A DNA stretch of 64,000 bases from Microvirga sp. SRT01 (GTDB lineage Bacteria; Pseudomonadota; Alphaproteobacteria; Sphingomonadales; Sphingomonadaceae), in assembly GCA_018139225.1 (NCBI GenBank), contig JAGSNX010000001.1, positions 434,001-498,000 on the forward strand, in the 5' to 3' direction. Below the pieces are notes generated by a model that had not been told where the DNA came from, ran no database searches, and was given only the letters and a program-made list of their open reading frames with translations. Positions 28,582 through 36,661 of the stretch are shown piece after piece. The translations under genes and the position numbers were made by a program. How positions within the stretch are numbered: the stretch's first letter is position 1; every line of letters starts with the position of its first letter.

Positions 28582-30861
28582 GTGACCGACAGCAATCTCG
28601 CCGACCCGCCATATCTCAAGGGCTTGAACCCGCCCCAGCGGGAGGCGGTGCTGACCACCGATGGCCCGGTGCTGATGCTGGCCGGTGCCGGCACGGGCAA
28701 GACTGCGGCGCTGACTGCCCGGCTCGCGCACCTGCTCTATACGCGCAAGGCGTGGCCATCCGAGATCCTCGCGGTGACCTTCACCAATCGTGCCGCGCGC
28801 GAGATGCGCGAGCGCGTCGGTCGGCTGGTCGGCGAAGCGGTCGAGGGCATGCCGTGGCTCGGCACCTTCCACGCGATCGGCGCGAAGATGCTGCGTCGGC
28901 ACGCCGAGCTGGTCGGGCTGCAATCCAACTTCACGATCCTCGACACCGACGATCAGCTGCGCCTGCTGAAGCAGCTCATCCTCGCCGCCGACATCGACGA
29001 GAAGCGCTTTCCGGCCCGCAGCCTCGCGGGACTGATCGACGAGTGGAAGAACAAGGGGCTGACCCCGCGCGAGATCGATGCGGGCGAGTCCGAACGCTAC
29101 GCCAACGGTCGCGGCGGTGAACTCTACCAGCAATATCAGGACCGGCTGAAGGCGGTGAACGCCTGCGATTTCGGCGACCTGCTGCTGCACATGCTCGTCG
29201 TGCTGAAGACGCATCGCGACGTGCTGGAGCAGTATCAGACCCGCTTCCGCTACATCATGGTCGACGAGTATCAGGACACCAACAGCGTCCAGTATCTGTG
29301 GCTTCGCCTGCTCGCGCAGGAGCGCAAGAACATCGCCTGCGTCGGCGACGACGACCAGTCGATCTATTCGTGGCGGGGCGCGCAGGTCGAAAACATTTTG
29401 CGCTTCGAAAAGGACTTTCCCGGCGCGAAGGTCATCCGCCTCGAACAGAATTACCGCTCGACACCGCACATCCTCGGCGCGGCGGGCGGCGTTATCGCCA
29501 ATAATAGCGGCCGGCTCGGCAAGACGCTGTGGACCGAACTCGACGCCGGCGAGAAGGTCCGCGTGTTGGGCATCTGGGACGGCCCGGAGGAGGCGCGCCG
29601 CGTAGGAGACGAGATTGAATCAGCGCAGCGCGGCGGGACCTCGCTGGACGACATCGCCATCCTTGTCCGCGCGTCGCACCAGACCCGCGAGTTCGAGGAT
29701 CGCTTCATCGCGATCGGTATGCCGTACAAGATCGTCGGCGGCTTCCGCTTCTACGAACGCGCGGAAATCCGCGACGCCCTCGCCTATCTGCGCGTCGTCA
29801 ACCAGCCCGCGGATGATTTGGCATTCGAACGCATCGTCAACGTGCCCAAGCGCGGGCTCGGCGACAAGGCGGTGGCGAAGGTCCACCAGCTCTCGCGCGC
29901 GCTGAACGTGCCGCTGACCACCGCCGCCGCCCGTATTCTCGACAGCGACGAACTGACCGCGCAGGCGCGCAAGTCGCTGGGGCGTCTGGTCGGCGACATC
30001 GCCCGCTGGCGGGAGATGGCGACCACCCTGCCCCACCCCGAACTCGCGCGCCAATTGCTGGACGAGAGCGGCTACACCGCGATGCTCCAGGCCGAGAAGT
30101 CGGCCGAAGCCGCGGGTCGGCTGGAGAACCTGACCGAACTCGTCCGCGCAATGGAGGAATACGACTCGCTCGGCGCATTCCTCGAACATGTGTCGCTGGT
30201 CATGGACAACGAGGGCAGCCGCGACGACCCGAAGGTCACGATCATGACCATCCACGCCGCCAAGGGGCTGGAATTCGACACCGTCTTCCTCGCCGGCTGG
30301 GAGGAAGGATTGTTCCCGTCCCAGCGCGCGATCGACGAGGGCGGCACCAAGTCGCTGGAGGAGGAACGCCGCCTCGCCTACGTGGCGATCACCCGCGCGC
30401 GCCGCCGCGCCTTCATCCTCCACGCCGCCAACCGCCGCATCTACGGCCAGTGGACCTCGTCGATCCCCAGCCGCTTCGTCGGCGAATTGCCGCCCGAGCA
30501 TGTCGATGCGGAAACCAGCATGTCGGGCGGCGAATCGCTATGGCGCGCCAACTGGTCGGAACATGCCGATCCGTTCGCGGACGTGGCGCGCGGCGCGGGT
30601 CGTGGTCCCGGCTGGCAGCGCGCGGCGGGCCAGATGGGCACGTCCAGCTTCACCACCGCCCCGAAGCGCATCGTCGAGGCGCGGTCGAGCGCGGTCAGCC
30701 TCGGCAACAAGGGCCGCGACGATCTGTCGATCGGCCTGCGCGTCTTCCACCAGAAATTCGGTTACGGCGCGATCGCCGAGATCGAAGGCAACAAGCTGGA
30801 GATCGACTTCGAAGCCGCCGGACGCAAGCGGGTGATGGACAGCTTCGTCACGATCGGCTGA
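28582..30861 (+). CDS. uvrD: DNA helicase UvrD/PcrA
   Basis: This 759-residue superfamily 1 helicase unwinds DNA 3' to 5' in nucleotide excision and mismatch repair. It shows the Q motif region LNPPQREAV, Walker A AGAGTGKTAAL, Walker B VDEYQDTNSVQY, motif III GDDDQSIYSWRGA, motif IV EQNYRST and motif VI YVAITRARRRA. A C-terminal Tudor-like domain (VFHQKFGYGAIAEIEGNKLE) is known in PcrA/UvrD for RNA polymerase contact. The GTG at 28582 is the only sensible start before the Walker region. It lies directly after a LexA box and has no room for a ribosome binding site, which hints at a leaderless mRNA. Confidence 0.95.
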   Translation: MTDSNLADPPYLKGLNPPQREAVLTTDGPVLMLAGAGTGKTAALTARLAHLLYTRKAWPSEILAVTFTNRAAREMRERVGRLVGEAVEGMPWLGTFHAIGAKMLRRHAELVGLQSNFTILDTDDQLRLLKQLILAADIDEKRFPARSLAGLIDEWKNKGLTPREIDAGESERYANGRGGELYQQYQDRLKAVNACDFGDLLLHMLVVLKTHRDVLEQYQTRFRYIMVDEYQDTNSVQYLWLRLLAQERKNIACVGDDDQSIYSWRGAQVENILRFEKDFPGAKVIRLEQNYRSTPHILGAAGGVIANNSGRLGKTLWTELDAGEKVRVLGIWDGPEEARRVGDEIESAQRGGTSLDDIAILVRASHQTREFEDRFIAIGMPYKIVGGFRFYERAEIRDALAYLRVVNQPADDLAFERIVNVPKRGLGDKAVAKVHQLSRALNVPLTTAAARILDSDELTAQARKSLGRLVGDIARWREMATTLPHPELARQLLDESGYTAMLQAEKSAEAAGRLENLTELVRAMEEYDSLGAFLEHVSLVMDNEGSRDDPKVTIMTIHAAKGLEFDTVFLAGWEEGLFPSQRAIDEGGTKSLEEERRLAYVAITRARRRAFILHAANRRIYGQWTSSIPSRFVGELPPEHVDAETSMSGGESLWRANWSEHADPFADVARGAGRGPGWQRAAGQMGTSSFTTAPKRIVEARSSAVSLGNKGRDDLSIGLRVFHQKFGYGAIAEIEGNKLEIDFEAAGRKRVMDSFVTIG

Positions 30862-30870
30862 GCGCCCGCG

Positions 30871-31236
30871 TCAGCCGACCAGTTCACCCAGCGCCTCGCG
30901 CAACTCCGTCTCGCCGAAGGGACGTGACAGGAACCGCGTGCCCGGCAATCCGTCGAGCGCTGGCGGCAAGTGCCCCGACGTTACGATCACGTTCACCGCG
31001 GGCCAGCGGTCCCGCACGATCGCTGCCAGCGCCAGCCCGTCGACCGAGCCCGCCATGTCGATCCCCGTCAGCACGACCCGGATATTCGCATTCTCGCTCA
31101 GGATCGCGACGGCTGCTTCGGCCTCGCCGACGCCGATCGCGCCGAGACCTGCCGCCTCGACCAGATCGATGGCGTCCAGCAACAGCAGCGGCTGATCCTC
31201 GACGACCAGCACGGTCGCCATATTTGCCGCACTCAC
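30871..31236 (-). CDS. Receiver-domain protein lacking the phosphoacceptor Asp
   Basis: The 121 residues form a single CheY-like receiver fold. The acidic pocket pair is kept (Glu13, Asp14 in VVEDQPLLLL) and so is Thr86/Ser87 in VIVTSGHLPP. The phosphorylation site reads VVLTGIDMAGSVDG, with Gly58 where Asp is expected after the Thr. The conserved Lys before Pro is Arg105 in FLSRPFGE. It therefore looks like a pseudo-receiver. It follows the HWE kinase gene on the same strand. The start is GTG at 31236, or ATG at 31221. It is convergent with uvrD at 9 bp. Confidence 0.85.
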   Translation of the reverse strand: MSAANMATVLVVEDQPLLLLDAIDLVEAAGLGAIGVGEAEAAVAILSENANIRVVLTGIDMAGSVDGLALAAIVRDRWPAVNVIVTSGHLPPALDGLPGTRFLSRPFGETELREALGELVG

Positions 31237-31257
31237 GACCGCCGCCCGCCGGGCAGG

Positions 31258-32343
31258 TCAGGGATCCAGCAACTGGTGGAGCGGAGCCCGAAAATCCGCT
31301 GCAAACCCTTCTGCCGTAAAGTGTTTCTCGACATGGCCCGTTCCTACCAGACCCATGTTGATAAGGCGTGAACCAAACCCCTCGCGTGTCGGTGGCCGTG
31401 CCGGCGGTCCGCCTGACTCCCGCCAGTGCAGCACCAGTTCCTCGCCCTCGACCCGCCAGTCCACCGCGATGCGGCCGCCCTCCACCGACAGCGACCCATA
31501 TTTCATCGCATTCGTCGCCAGCTCGTGCATCAGCATCGCGATCGACAGCACCGCGCGCGGTGCCAGCATCAGCTCCGGCCCGCTGGTGTCGATCCGCTCG
31601 CCGTCGCCATCACCCTCCGCGAACTTGGCGTGCACCGCCAACGTGTCGCGGACGATCGTCTCCATCGAAGAATGATCCCAGTTGTCGCGCAGCAGCACGT
31701 CCTGTGCGCGGCCCAGCGCGACGATGCGGTCGGTGAACGCCCGCACCAGCGGTCGTTCCTTTACGTTGCGCAGCGATTGCGTCGCGATCGCCTGCACCAT
31801 TGCCATGCTGTTCTTCAACCGGTGGCTCAGCTCGGACGCGACGACGTCGGCACGCCGTTTCGCCTCGACCCCCGCAGTGGTTTCGGTGCCGGTCAGGATC
31901 GCGCCCTCGACCGTGCCATCCGCCGCACGAACAGGACTGCACGAGAAGGTCATCCACGCCTCGTCGCGAAACCCGGCGCGCGTCACCGCCAGCTGGCAAT
32001 CATGCACCAGCGTGGCGCGGCCCTGCATCGCTTTCTTCGCGAACTGGCCGACATCGCATTCGGCATGCGCGAACGCCTCCGACAGGCGCACGCCTTGGCG
32101 GTCGCAGCGAAGGATCGGACGCAGCGCATCGTTGACGATTGCGATCTGCTCCGCGCCCCAGATCAGCGCGGCCGGCAGCTTCGCCTCCAGCACCCAGGTC
32201 GCGGCGCATTTCAGGTGCGGCGACCACGCCGCGATCGGACCCAGCGGCGTGCCGGACCAGTCGTGGTCGATAACGGCCGCGACGGCGGGACCGCAGGGGC
32301 GATCTCCCTCGATCAGGAACGACAAAGACCCATGACCCTGCAA
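31258..32343 (-). CDS. HWE-family histidine kinase with N-terminal PAS-like sensor
   Basis: About 361 residues. The N-terminal half is PAS-like (TWVLEAKLPAALIWGAEQI, TFSCSPVRAADGTVEGAI). The kinase core shows the HWE H-box ELSHRLKNSMAMVQAIA (His174), the N-box MHELATNAMKYGSLS and LHWRESGGPP, then GFGSRLINMGL. HWE kinases often govern light or general stress responses in alphaproteobacteria. No ATG occurs near the N-terminus. The TTG at 32343 has AAGGAAA upstream and is preferred; a TTG at 32415 would add 24 residues. It forms a pair with the degenerate receiver downstream. Confidence 0.82.
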   Translation of the reverse strand: MQGHGSLSFLIEGDRPCGPAVAAVIDHDWSGTPLGPIAAWSPHLKCAATWVLEAKLPAALIWGAEQIAIVNDALRPILRCDRQGVRLSEAFAHAECDVGQFAKKAMQGRATLVHDCQLAVTRAGFRDEAWMTFSCSPVRAADGTVEGAILTGTETTAGVEAKRRADVVASELSHRLKNSMAMVQAIATQSLRNVKERPLVRAFTDRIVALGRAQDVLLRDNWDHSSMETIVRDTLAVHAKFAEGDGDGERIDTSGPELMLAPRAVLSIAMLMHELATNAMKYGSLSVEGGRIAVDWRVEGEELVLHWRESGGPPARPPTREGFGSRLINMGLVGTGHVEKHFTAEGFAADFRAPLHQLLDP

Positions 32344-32445
32344 ATGTCGTTTCCTTGCAAACACTTGCCATTGTTTATGGCGTAAACTTGTTCTCCGCTC
32401 GATAAACCAGATCAACGTTCCGCGATCTCTTGCTTGCGCGGTTCA

Positions 32446-32470
32446 GGAACCGTCCGGGTAGCGGCTCGTA
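32446..32470 (+). promoter_or_regulatory. Weak EcfG-type promoter candidate
   Basis: GGAAC-N16-CGTA lies 41 bp upstream of the glycine-zipper gene. The -35 element is perfect and the -10 differs by one base from CGTT, so it is a weaker match than the other two candidates in this window. Confidence 0.3.
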
Positions 32471-32511
32471 GAGCGTGCCGAGCCCGATTCGCGGGCAGGA
32501 GGTCCAGTGTC

Positions 32512-33057
32512 ATGCTTTCCCGTGTCATGAGCGTTGCCCTTGCCGGCATGACGCTCGCCGTTGCCAGCCCGGTCCTCGGCCAATCCGGCGCCGACGACGC
32601 GCGCTTCGCACAGGCGCAGTCGCGGTTCGATCGCGAATACCAGCTCTATCGGCAGGAGGTGGACGTGTATCAGGCCGCCCGCAGCCGCGGCGGCTATCGC
32701 CAGCCTGCGTACCCGCAAGGAAGCGACGGATATCGCCGGGCGCCGGACACGTATGGCGATGACGACGGCGATGACGGCGCGTACGATCCCGCCCGCGATT
32801 ACCGCACCGGTCCGAACTACCGGGAGCGCGTGTTGTCGAGCGACGACCGTGTCTACGCCGGTTACGACGGCCGTTACTATTGCCGCCGTTCGGACGGCAC
32901 CACCGGCCTGATCGTCGGCGGTGCGGCTGGCGGCGTGCTCGGCAACGTCATTGACGGCGGTCGCTCGCGCACCGTCGGCACCCTGCTCGGGGCGGCGGCG
33001 GGTGCACTGGCCGGTCGTGCGGTCGAACAGAACCAACAGCAGGTCCGCTGCCGCTGA
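32512..33057 (+). CDS. Glycine-zipper 2TM-domain envelope protein
   Basis: The 181 residues start at ATG 32512 with AGGAGG eight bases upstream. A signal peptide (MLSRVMSVALAGMTLAVASP) precedes a Tyr/Arg/Asp-rich middle with DDDGDDGAYDPARDY. The C-terminal glycine-zipper pair is GLIVGGAAGGVLGNVIDGG and TVGTLLGAAAGALAGRAVEQ. Such proteins (SmpA/RcnB- or 17-kDa-antigen-like) sit in the outer membrane or periplasm. The function is unknown. Confidence 0.8.
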   Translation: MLSRVMSVALAGMTLAVASPVLGQSGADDARFAQAQSRFDREYQLYRQEVDVYQAARSRGGYRQPAYPQGSDGYRRAPDTYGDDDGDDGAYDPARDYRTGPNYRERVLSSDDRVYAGYDGRYYCRRSDGTTGLIVGGAAGGVLGNVIDGGRSRTVGTLLGAAAGALAGRAVEQNQQQVRCR

Positions 33058-33065
33058 TCCGATCC

Positions 33066-33091
33066 GTGACCCCGGCCGACGCCGGGGTCAC
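33066..33091. terminator. Bidirectional hairpin terminator
   Basis: A perfect 11-bp stem GTGACCCCGGC / GCCGGGGTCAC with the loop CGAC lies between the convergent glycine-zipper gene and the small gene ending at 33100. It resembles a REP unit. Confidence 0.65.
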
Positions 33092-33099
33092 GACCGCGC

Positions 33100-33441
33100 T
33101 TAGTCGATCTCGACCCCCATCAGCGCGACGTCGCGATATTTGGGATCGGAGGGCACGAACAACGCACTGGGCGTAAAACGACGCGGCGTCAGGCGCAGCG
33201 AGGCGAGGCCCGCGAGCTTGAACGTGCCCATCTTCTCTTCCTTCGGCGGCTTGCCGTCGCGCTCCAGCGTGGTCGCGTCGACGTAGAGCTCGTCGTGGCG
33301 CGTGTAGATCATGTGCGGCGCCAGCGTCACCTCACCGCGATTGTAGATCGCGGCGACGCATTGGCGCTTCACGATCGCCTCGAAGATGGTGGCGGGCGAC
33401 GGCGGCGGACCGGCGTCGGCGGCGGGGCGCTCGATGGTCAT
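33100..33441 (-). CDS. Conserved hypothetical protein
   Basis: The 113 residues from ATG 33441 give a soluble protein with no signal peptide. The middle reads IVKRQCVAAIYNRGEVTLAP followed by HMIYTRHDELYVDA, similar to WYL-type ligand-binding folds in having an IXYXNRXG-like segment. The end reads ALFVPSDPKYRDVALMGVEID. I do not recognise a named family with confidence. It is divergent from the DUF5872 gene at 33583. Confidence 0.6.
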   Translation of the reverse strand: MTIERPAADAGPPPSPATIFEAIVKRQCVAAIYNRGEVTLAPHMIYTRHDELYVDATTLERDGKPPKEEKMGTFKLAGLASLRLTPRRFTPSALFVPSDPKYRDVALMGVEID

Positions 33442-33548
33442 CTGTGTACTCACGTCCCTCGTGATGCGCTTTTTGCCGCAGCGCAGCAAGAGCGTACATT
33501 CGTATGCAGTCGATCGTCCCACGCCGGTACGACCACGTCTCGTTTTCG

Positions 33549-33573
33549 GGAACGGGTGGCGGCCTCACCGGTT
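33549..33573 (+). promoter_or_regulatory. EcfG-type (general stress) promoter candidate
   Basis: GGAAC-N17-GTT lies immediately upstream of the DUF5872 gene. It matches the sigma-EcfG consensus of alphaproteobacteria (GGAAC-N16/17-cGTT) in all but the base before GTT. The start codon is only 9 bp beyond it, so the message would be nearly leaderless. Confidence 0.45.
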
Positions 33574-33582
33574 GCAGCCAGC

Positions 33583-34077
33583 ATGAGCGAAACCGCGGAT
33601 CGCAGCGACCCCGATTTGTGGGATGAGATAAAGCGGGCGGTCACCGCCGGCGCGAAGGGCGGCGAGCCCGGTAAATGGTCCGCGCGCAAGGCGCAGATGG
33701 CGGTCGCCGAATACAAGAAGCGCGGCGGCGGCTACGTCGGCGACAAGGACCCGCACAACAGCCTGCACGAATGGTCCAAGGAGGATTGGGGCACCAAGTC
33801 GGGCAAGAAGAGCGGCGACACGCACGAACGCTATCTGCCGAAAGCCGCGCGCGACGCGCTCAGCGACGACGAATACCGCCGCACCACCGCCAAGAAGCGC
33901 GCCGACACGAAGAAGGGCCACCAGCACTCCGCTCAGCCTGCCGACGTGGCTGAGAAGACCGCCCCGTACCGCGACCACCGCACGAAGGCGGACCTCTACG
34001 CGGAGGCGAAGAAGCGCAACATCGCGGGCCGATCGACGATGACGAAGGAAGAACTGGCCAAGGCGCTGTCCACCTGA
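33583..34077 (+). CDS. DUF5872-like protein with Rho-N-type C-terminus
   Basis: This 164-residue, highly charged, Lys-rich cytoplasmic protein has an N-terminal part WDEIKRAVTAGAKGGEPGKW, SARKAQMAVAEYKKRGG and DPHNSLHEWSKEDWGTKSGK, matching the DUF5872 type. The C-terminus KADLYAEAKKRNIAGRSTMT followed by KEELAKAL resembles a SAP/Rho N-terminal nucleic-acid-binding helix pair. Such genes are often in the general stress regulon, which fits the EcfG-like promoter. DNA or RNA binding is inferred. Confidence 0.75.
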   Translation: MSETADRSDPDLWDEIKRAVTAGAKGGEPGKWSARKAQMAVAEYKKRGGGYVGDKDPHNSLHEWSKEDWGTKSGKKSGDTHERYLPKAARDALSDDEYRRTTAKKRADTKKGHQHSAQPADVAEKTAPYRDHRTKADLYAEAKKRNIAGRSTMTKEELAKALST

Positions 34078-34136
34078 GACTGCTCCTCCCCTGCGAGGGG
34101 ACCGCTGCGAAACAGCTGCGCTGCCTGTCACCCGGG

Positions 34137-34166
34137 CTGCCACCCCGCCCCTCGCGGGGGTGGCAG
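34137..34166. terminator. Hairpin terminator between convergent genes
   Basis: The stem CTGCCACCCC (34137-34146) pairs with GGGGTGGCAG (34157-34166). A second, AT-containing hairpin, ATCCCTT-tacagg-AAGGGAT, follows at about 34185. Both lie between the DUF5872 gene and the convergent prolyl oligopeptidase gene. Confidence 0.5.
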
Positions 34167-34213
34167 GACAGGATTTTACAACGATCCCTTTACAGGAAGG
34201 GATATCGCCGGAA

Positions 34214-36316
34214 CTACTTTCCCGACCCCATCAACGCCTGCGCGAAATACGTCGTCTGCAACGCCGCCAGCCGTGCGCCCTGTTCGATATCGGCATCGCC
34301 CGAATGGCCGCCCGCGGTGTCCTCGTAGAACAGATACGGCAGCCCGTATTCCTTCATCCGCGCGGCGAACTTGCGCGCATGCTGCGGCCCGACGCGGTCG
34401 TCCTTGGTCGTCGTCCAGATATACGGCTCCGGATACTTCACGCCCTTCCTCAACTGCGCATAGGGCGAGATCTTCTCCAGGAACGCCGCCTCGTCCGGGT
34501 TCTTCACCGACCCGTATTCGTCCACCCACGACGCGCCTGCCGCGATCTGTTCGTAACGGACCATGTCGAGCAGCGGCACCTGGATCGTCACCGCCTTCCA
34601 CAGCTCGGGACGCTGCGTCATTTCCACGCCCATCAGCAGCCCGCCGTTGGAGCCGCCATAGATGCCCAGCTTCTCCGCACTGGTCAGCCGCCGCTTGAAC
34701 AGGTCCTTCGCGATGCCGGCGAAATCGTCGTAGATCACCTGCCGCTTGGTCTTCCGGCCGGCATCGTGCCACGCAGGCCCGAACTCGCCGCCACCTCGGA
34801 TGTTCGCCAGCACGAAGCTGCCCCCGCGCTCCAGCCACAGCTTGCCCGTCACCCCGGCATAGCTCGGCAGGCGCGGCAACTCGAACCCGCCATACGCCGT
34901 CATCAGCGTCGGCGTCGTTCCGGCCAGCGGCACATCCTTGCGATGCACGACGAAGTACGGGATTTCGGTCCCGTCGCTCGACGGCGCCTCGAACTGCTCG
35001 ACGACCAGCCCGGTCGCATCGAACTGCGCCGGCAGCGTCTTGACGGTCTTCGGCGCGGCCGGACGCGCTGCGTCGATCGTCACCAATTGGGTCGGCGTCA
35101 GGAAGCCGGTCACCGACAGATACGCCAGGTCGCCGCGATCGTCCGCGCTCGCCAGGTTGATCGCCATGTTGTCGGGCACCGGCACCTCGGTGCGGGTCCA
35201 GCCCGACGCGCCCGGTGCGTAGACCGCCGCCCGGCCACGGACATTGTCCAGATACGTCACGATCAGCCGCGACTTGGTCGTGGTGACGCCGTTCACCGCC
35301 TGCCGCGGCGTCGGCGCGAACACCACGCGCGGGTTCAGCACGCCGCGCTCGACCTCGCTCAGCGGCGCAGACGCGATCGCGCCGGTGGGGATGTCGCCCC
35401 ACGGCTCGCTGGTGGTGAAGATCACCTGTCCGTCGACCATGCCCGTCGGCTGCGCCCGCGCCGGCATGTCGAGCTTGCGCGTGCCGTTCGGCGTCCACAC
35501 CAGCGTGTCGCCACCGAAGAACGTCGTCCGTCGCTGGATCGTCACCAGCCGGTGGCCGGCCGCATCGGTGATCGTCTGTGCATAGGTGCCGAGCTGGTCG
35601 CCCGGCTCGCCGCGGAAGACCTCGGTCGCGGACGCCAGCGGCTGCCCGCGCTTCAACAGCTTGACGACGAACGGATAGCTCGACGCGGTCAGGGTGCCCG
35701 CACCCCAGTCGCGGCTGACGAGCAACGTATCCTTGTCGACCCACGTCGCGCCCTGTTTGGACTTTGGCAGGTCGAAGCCGCCTTTGACGAACTGCCCTGC
35801 GGCCAGATCGAATTCGCGATAGGAGATCGCGTCTTCGCCGCCCTCCGACAGCGCGACAAGGCACAGGCGCTCGTCCGGCTGAAGGCAGGTCGAGCCCTTC
35901 CAGACCCACTCCTTGCCCTCCGCCTTGCCGAGCGCGTCCATGTCGATCAGCGTCGTCCATTGCGGGGTCGCGGTCGCGTAGCTGGCGGGCGTGGTCCAGC
36001 GCCAGATGCCGCGCGGATGCTCTGCATCGCGCCAGAAGTTCAGGATACGTCCGCCGGTCTGCTCCGGCATCGGGATGCGATCCTTGGACGATGCGATCGC
36101 CAGCGCGTCGGCGTAAAAGCCCTTGTAGCGCGGATCGTTCTGCAATCGCGGGAGGGTGCGGGCATTCTCCGCCTCCACCCACGCCAACGGCTTTGCGCCG
36201 TCCTTGTCTTCCAGCCAGATATACGGGTCGTTGGTCATCGTGCCGCTCTGCGCATTCGCACTATCCGTGGCAACCAATCCCATGATCGCCACCGCCGTCA
36301 TCAACATCGCCCGCAT
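34214..36316 (-). CDS. Prolyl oligopeptidase family serine peptidase (S9A), exported
   Basis: The 700 residues start at ATG 36316 with the signal peptide MRAMLMTAVAIMGLVATDSA followed by NDPYIWLEDKDGAKPLAWVE, the usual start of S9A peptidases. The middle is a beta-propeller. The C-terminal alpha/beta-hydrolase has the nucleophile in YGGSNGGLLMGVEM, Asp in TTKDDRVGPQHARK and His in DTAGGHSGDADI. It cleaves short peptides after proline, probably in the periplasm. The long open frame that continues upstream of 36316 is not part of the gene. Confidence 0.9.
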   Translation of the reverse strand: MRAMLMTAVAIMGLVATDSANAQSGTMTNDPYIWLEDKDGAKPLAWVEAENARTLPRLQNDPRYKGFYADALAIASSKDRIPMPEQTGGRILNFWRDAEHPRGIWRWTTPASYATATPQWTTLIDMDALGKAEGKEWVWKGSTCLQPDERLCLVALSEGGEDAISYREFDLAAGQFVKGGFDLPKSKQGATWVDKDTLLVSRDWGAGTLTASSYPFVVKLLKRGQPLASATEVFRGEPGDQLGTYAQTITDAAGHRLVTIQRRTTFFGGDTLVWTPNGTRKLDMPARAQPTGMVDGQVIFTTSEPWGDIPTGAIASAPLSEVERGVLNPRVVFAPTPRQAVNGVTTTKSRLIVTYLDNVRGRAAVYAPGASGWTRTEVPVPDNMAINLASADDRGDLAYLSVTGFLTPTQLVTIDAARPAAPKTVKTLPAQFDATGLVVEQFEAPSSDGTEIPYFVVHRKDVPLAGTTPTLMTAYGGFELPRLPSYAGVTGKLWLERGGSFVLANIRGGGEFGPAWHDAGRKTKRQVIYDDFAGIAKDLFKRRLTSAEKLGIYGGSNGGLLMGVEMTQRPELWKAVTIQVPLLDMVRYEQIAAGASWVDEYGSVKNPDEAAFLEKISPYAQLRKGVKYPEPYIWTTTKDDRVGPQHARKFAARMKEYGLPYLFYEDTAGGHSGDADIEQGARLAALQTTYFAQALMGSGK

Positions 36317-36369
36317 TGTCGCTCCCTTGTCGTCGCGTCGCGCCCTTGTAGCGCGACGCGACGGGGAAG

Positions 36370-36513
36370 CTACACCCGGCGGCCGGTGAACAACTGGACG
36401 AGCCCGACGATCAGCGCGATCACCAGCAGGATGTGAATGAGGCCCGCGCCGATGTGGAGGGAGAAGCCCAGCAACCAGAGGATCACGAGGATGACGACGA
36501 TGGTCCACAACAT
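36370..36513 (-). CDS. Small two-helix membrane protein, lmo0937/DUF5670 family
   Basis: The 47-residue protein is MLWTIVVILVILWLLGFSLH followed by a second hydrophobic helix and the end FTGRRV. AGGAG lies eight bases before the ATG. The family is small, membrane-embedded and often stress-induced. An EcfG-like promoter upstream agrees with this. The function is unknown. Confidence 0.8.
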   Translation of the reverse strand: MLWTIVVILVILWLLGFSLHIGAGLIHILLVIALIVGLVQLFTGRRV

Positions 36514-36547
36514 GCGCTTGGCTCCTGTACTGCTCCCGAACCCCGTC

Positions 36548-36572
36548 AACGATGGTTCCCCGCGCGCGTTCC
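36548..36572 (-). promoter_or_regulatory. EcfG-type (general stress) promoter
   Basis: On the minus strand the sequence is GGAAC-N16-CGTT, an exact match to the alphaproteobacterial general stress promoter. The -10 element ends 34 bp before the ATG of the 47-residue membrane protein, leaving a normal 5' leader with the AGGAG site. Confidence 0.6.
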
Positions 36573-36661
36573 CTGAAGGTTTGCTCGCCGCCGCAAGGCG
36601 CTGACGCTTCGTCCGCTGCGCCGCCATTGCGCGACCGGAGCGCTTCTGGTTCTGTAGCGCG

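Noticed and set aside
34160..36436. 758-codon plus-strand frame antisense to the oligopeptidase
   Set aside because: It is Arg/His/Gln-rich low-complexity, as expected from the reverse of a high-GC gene.
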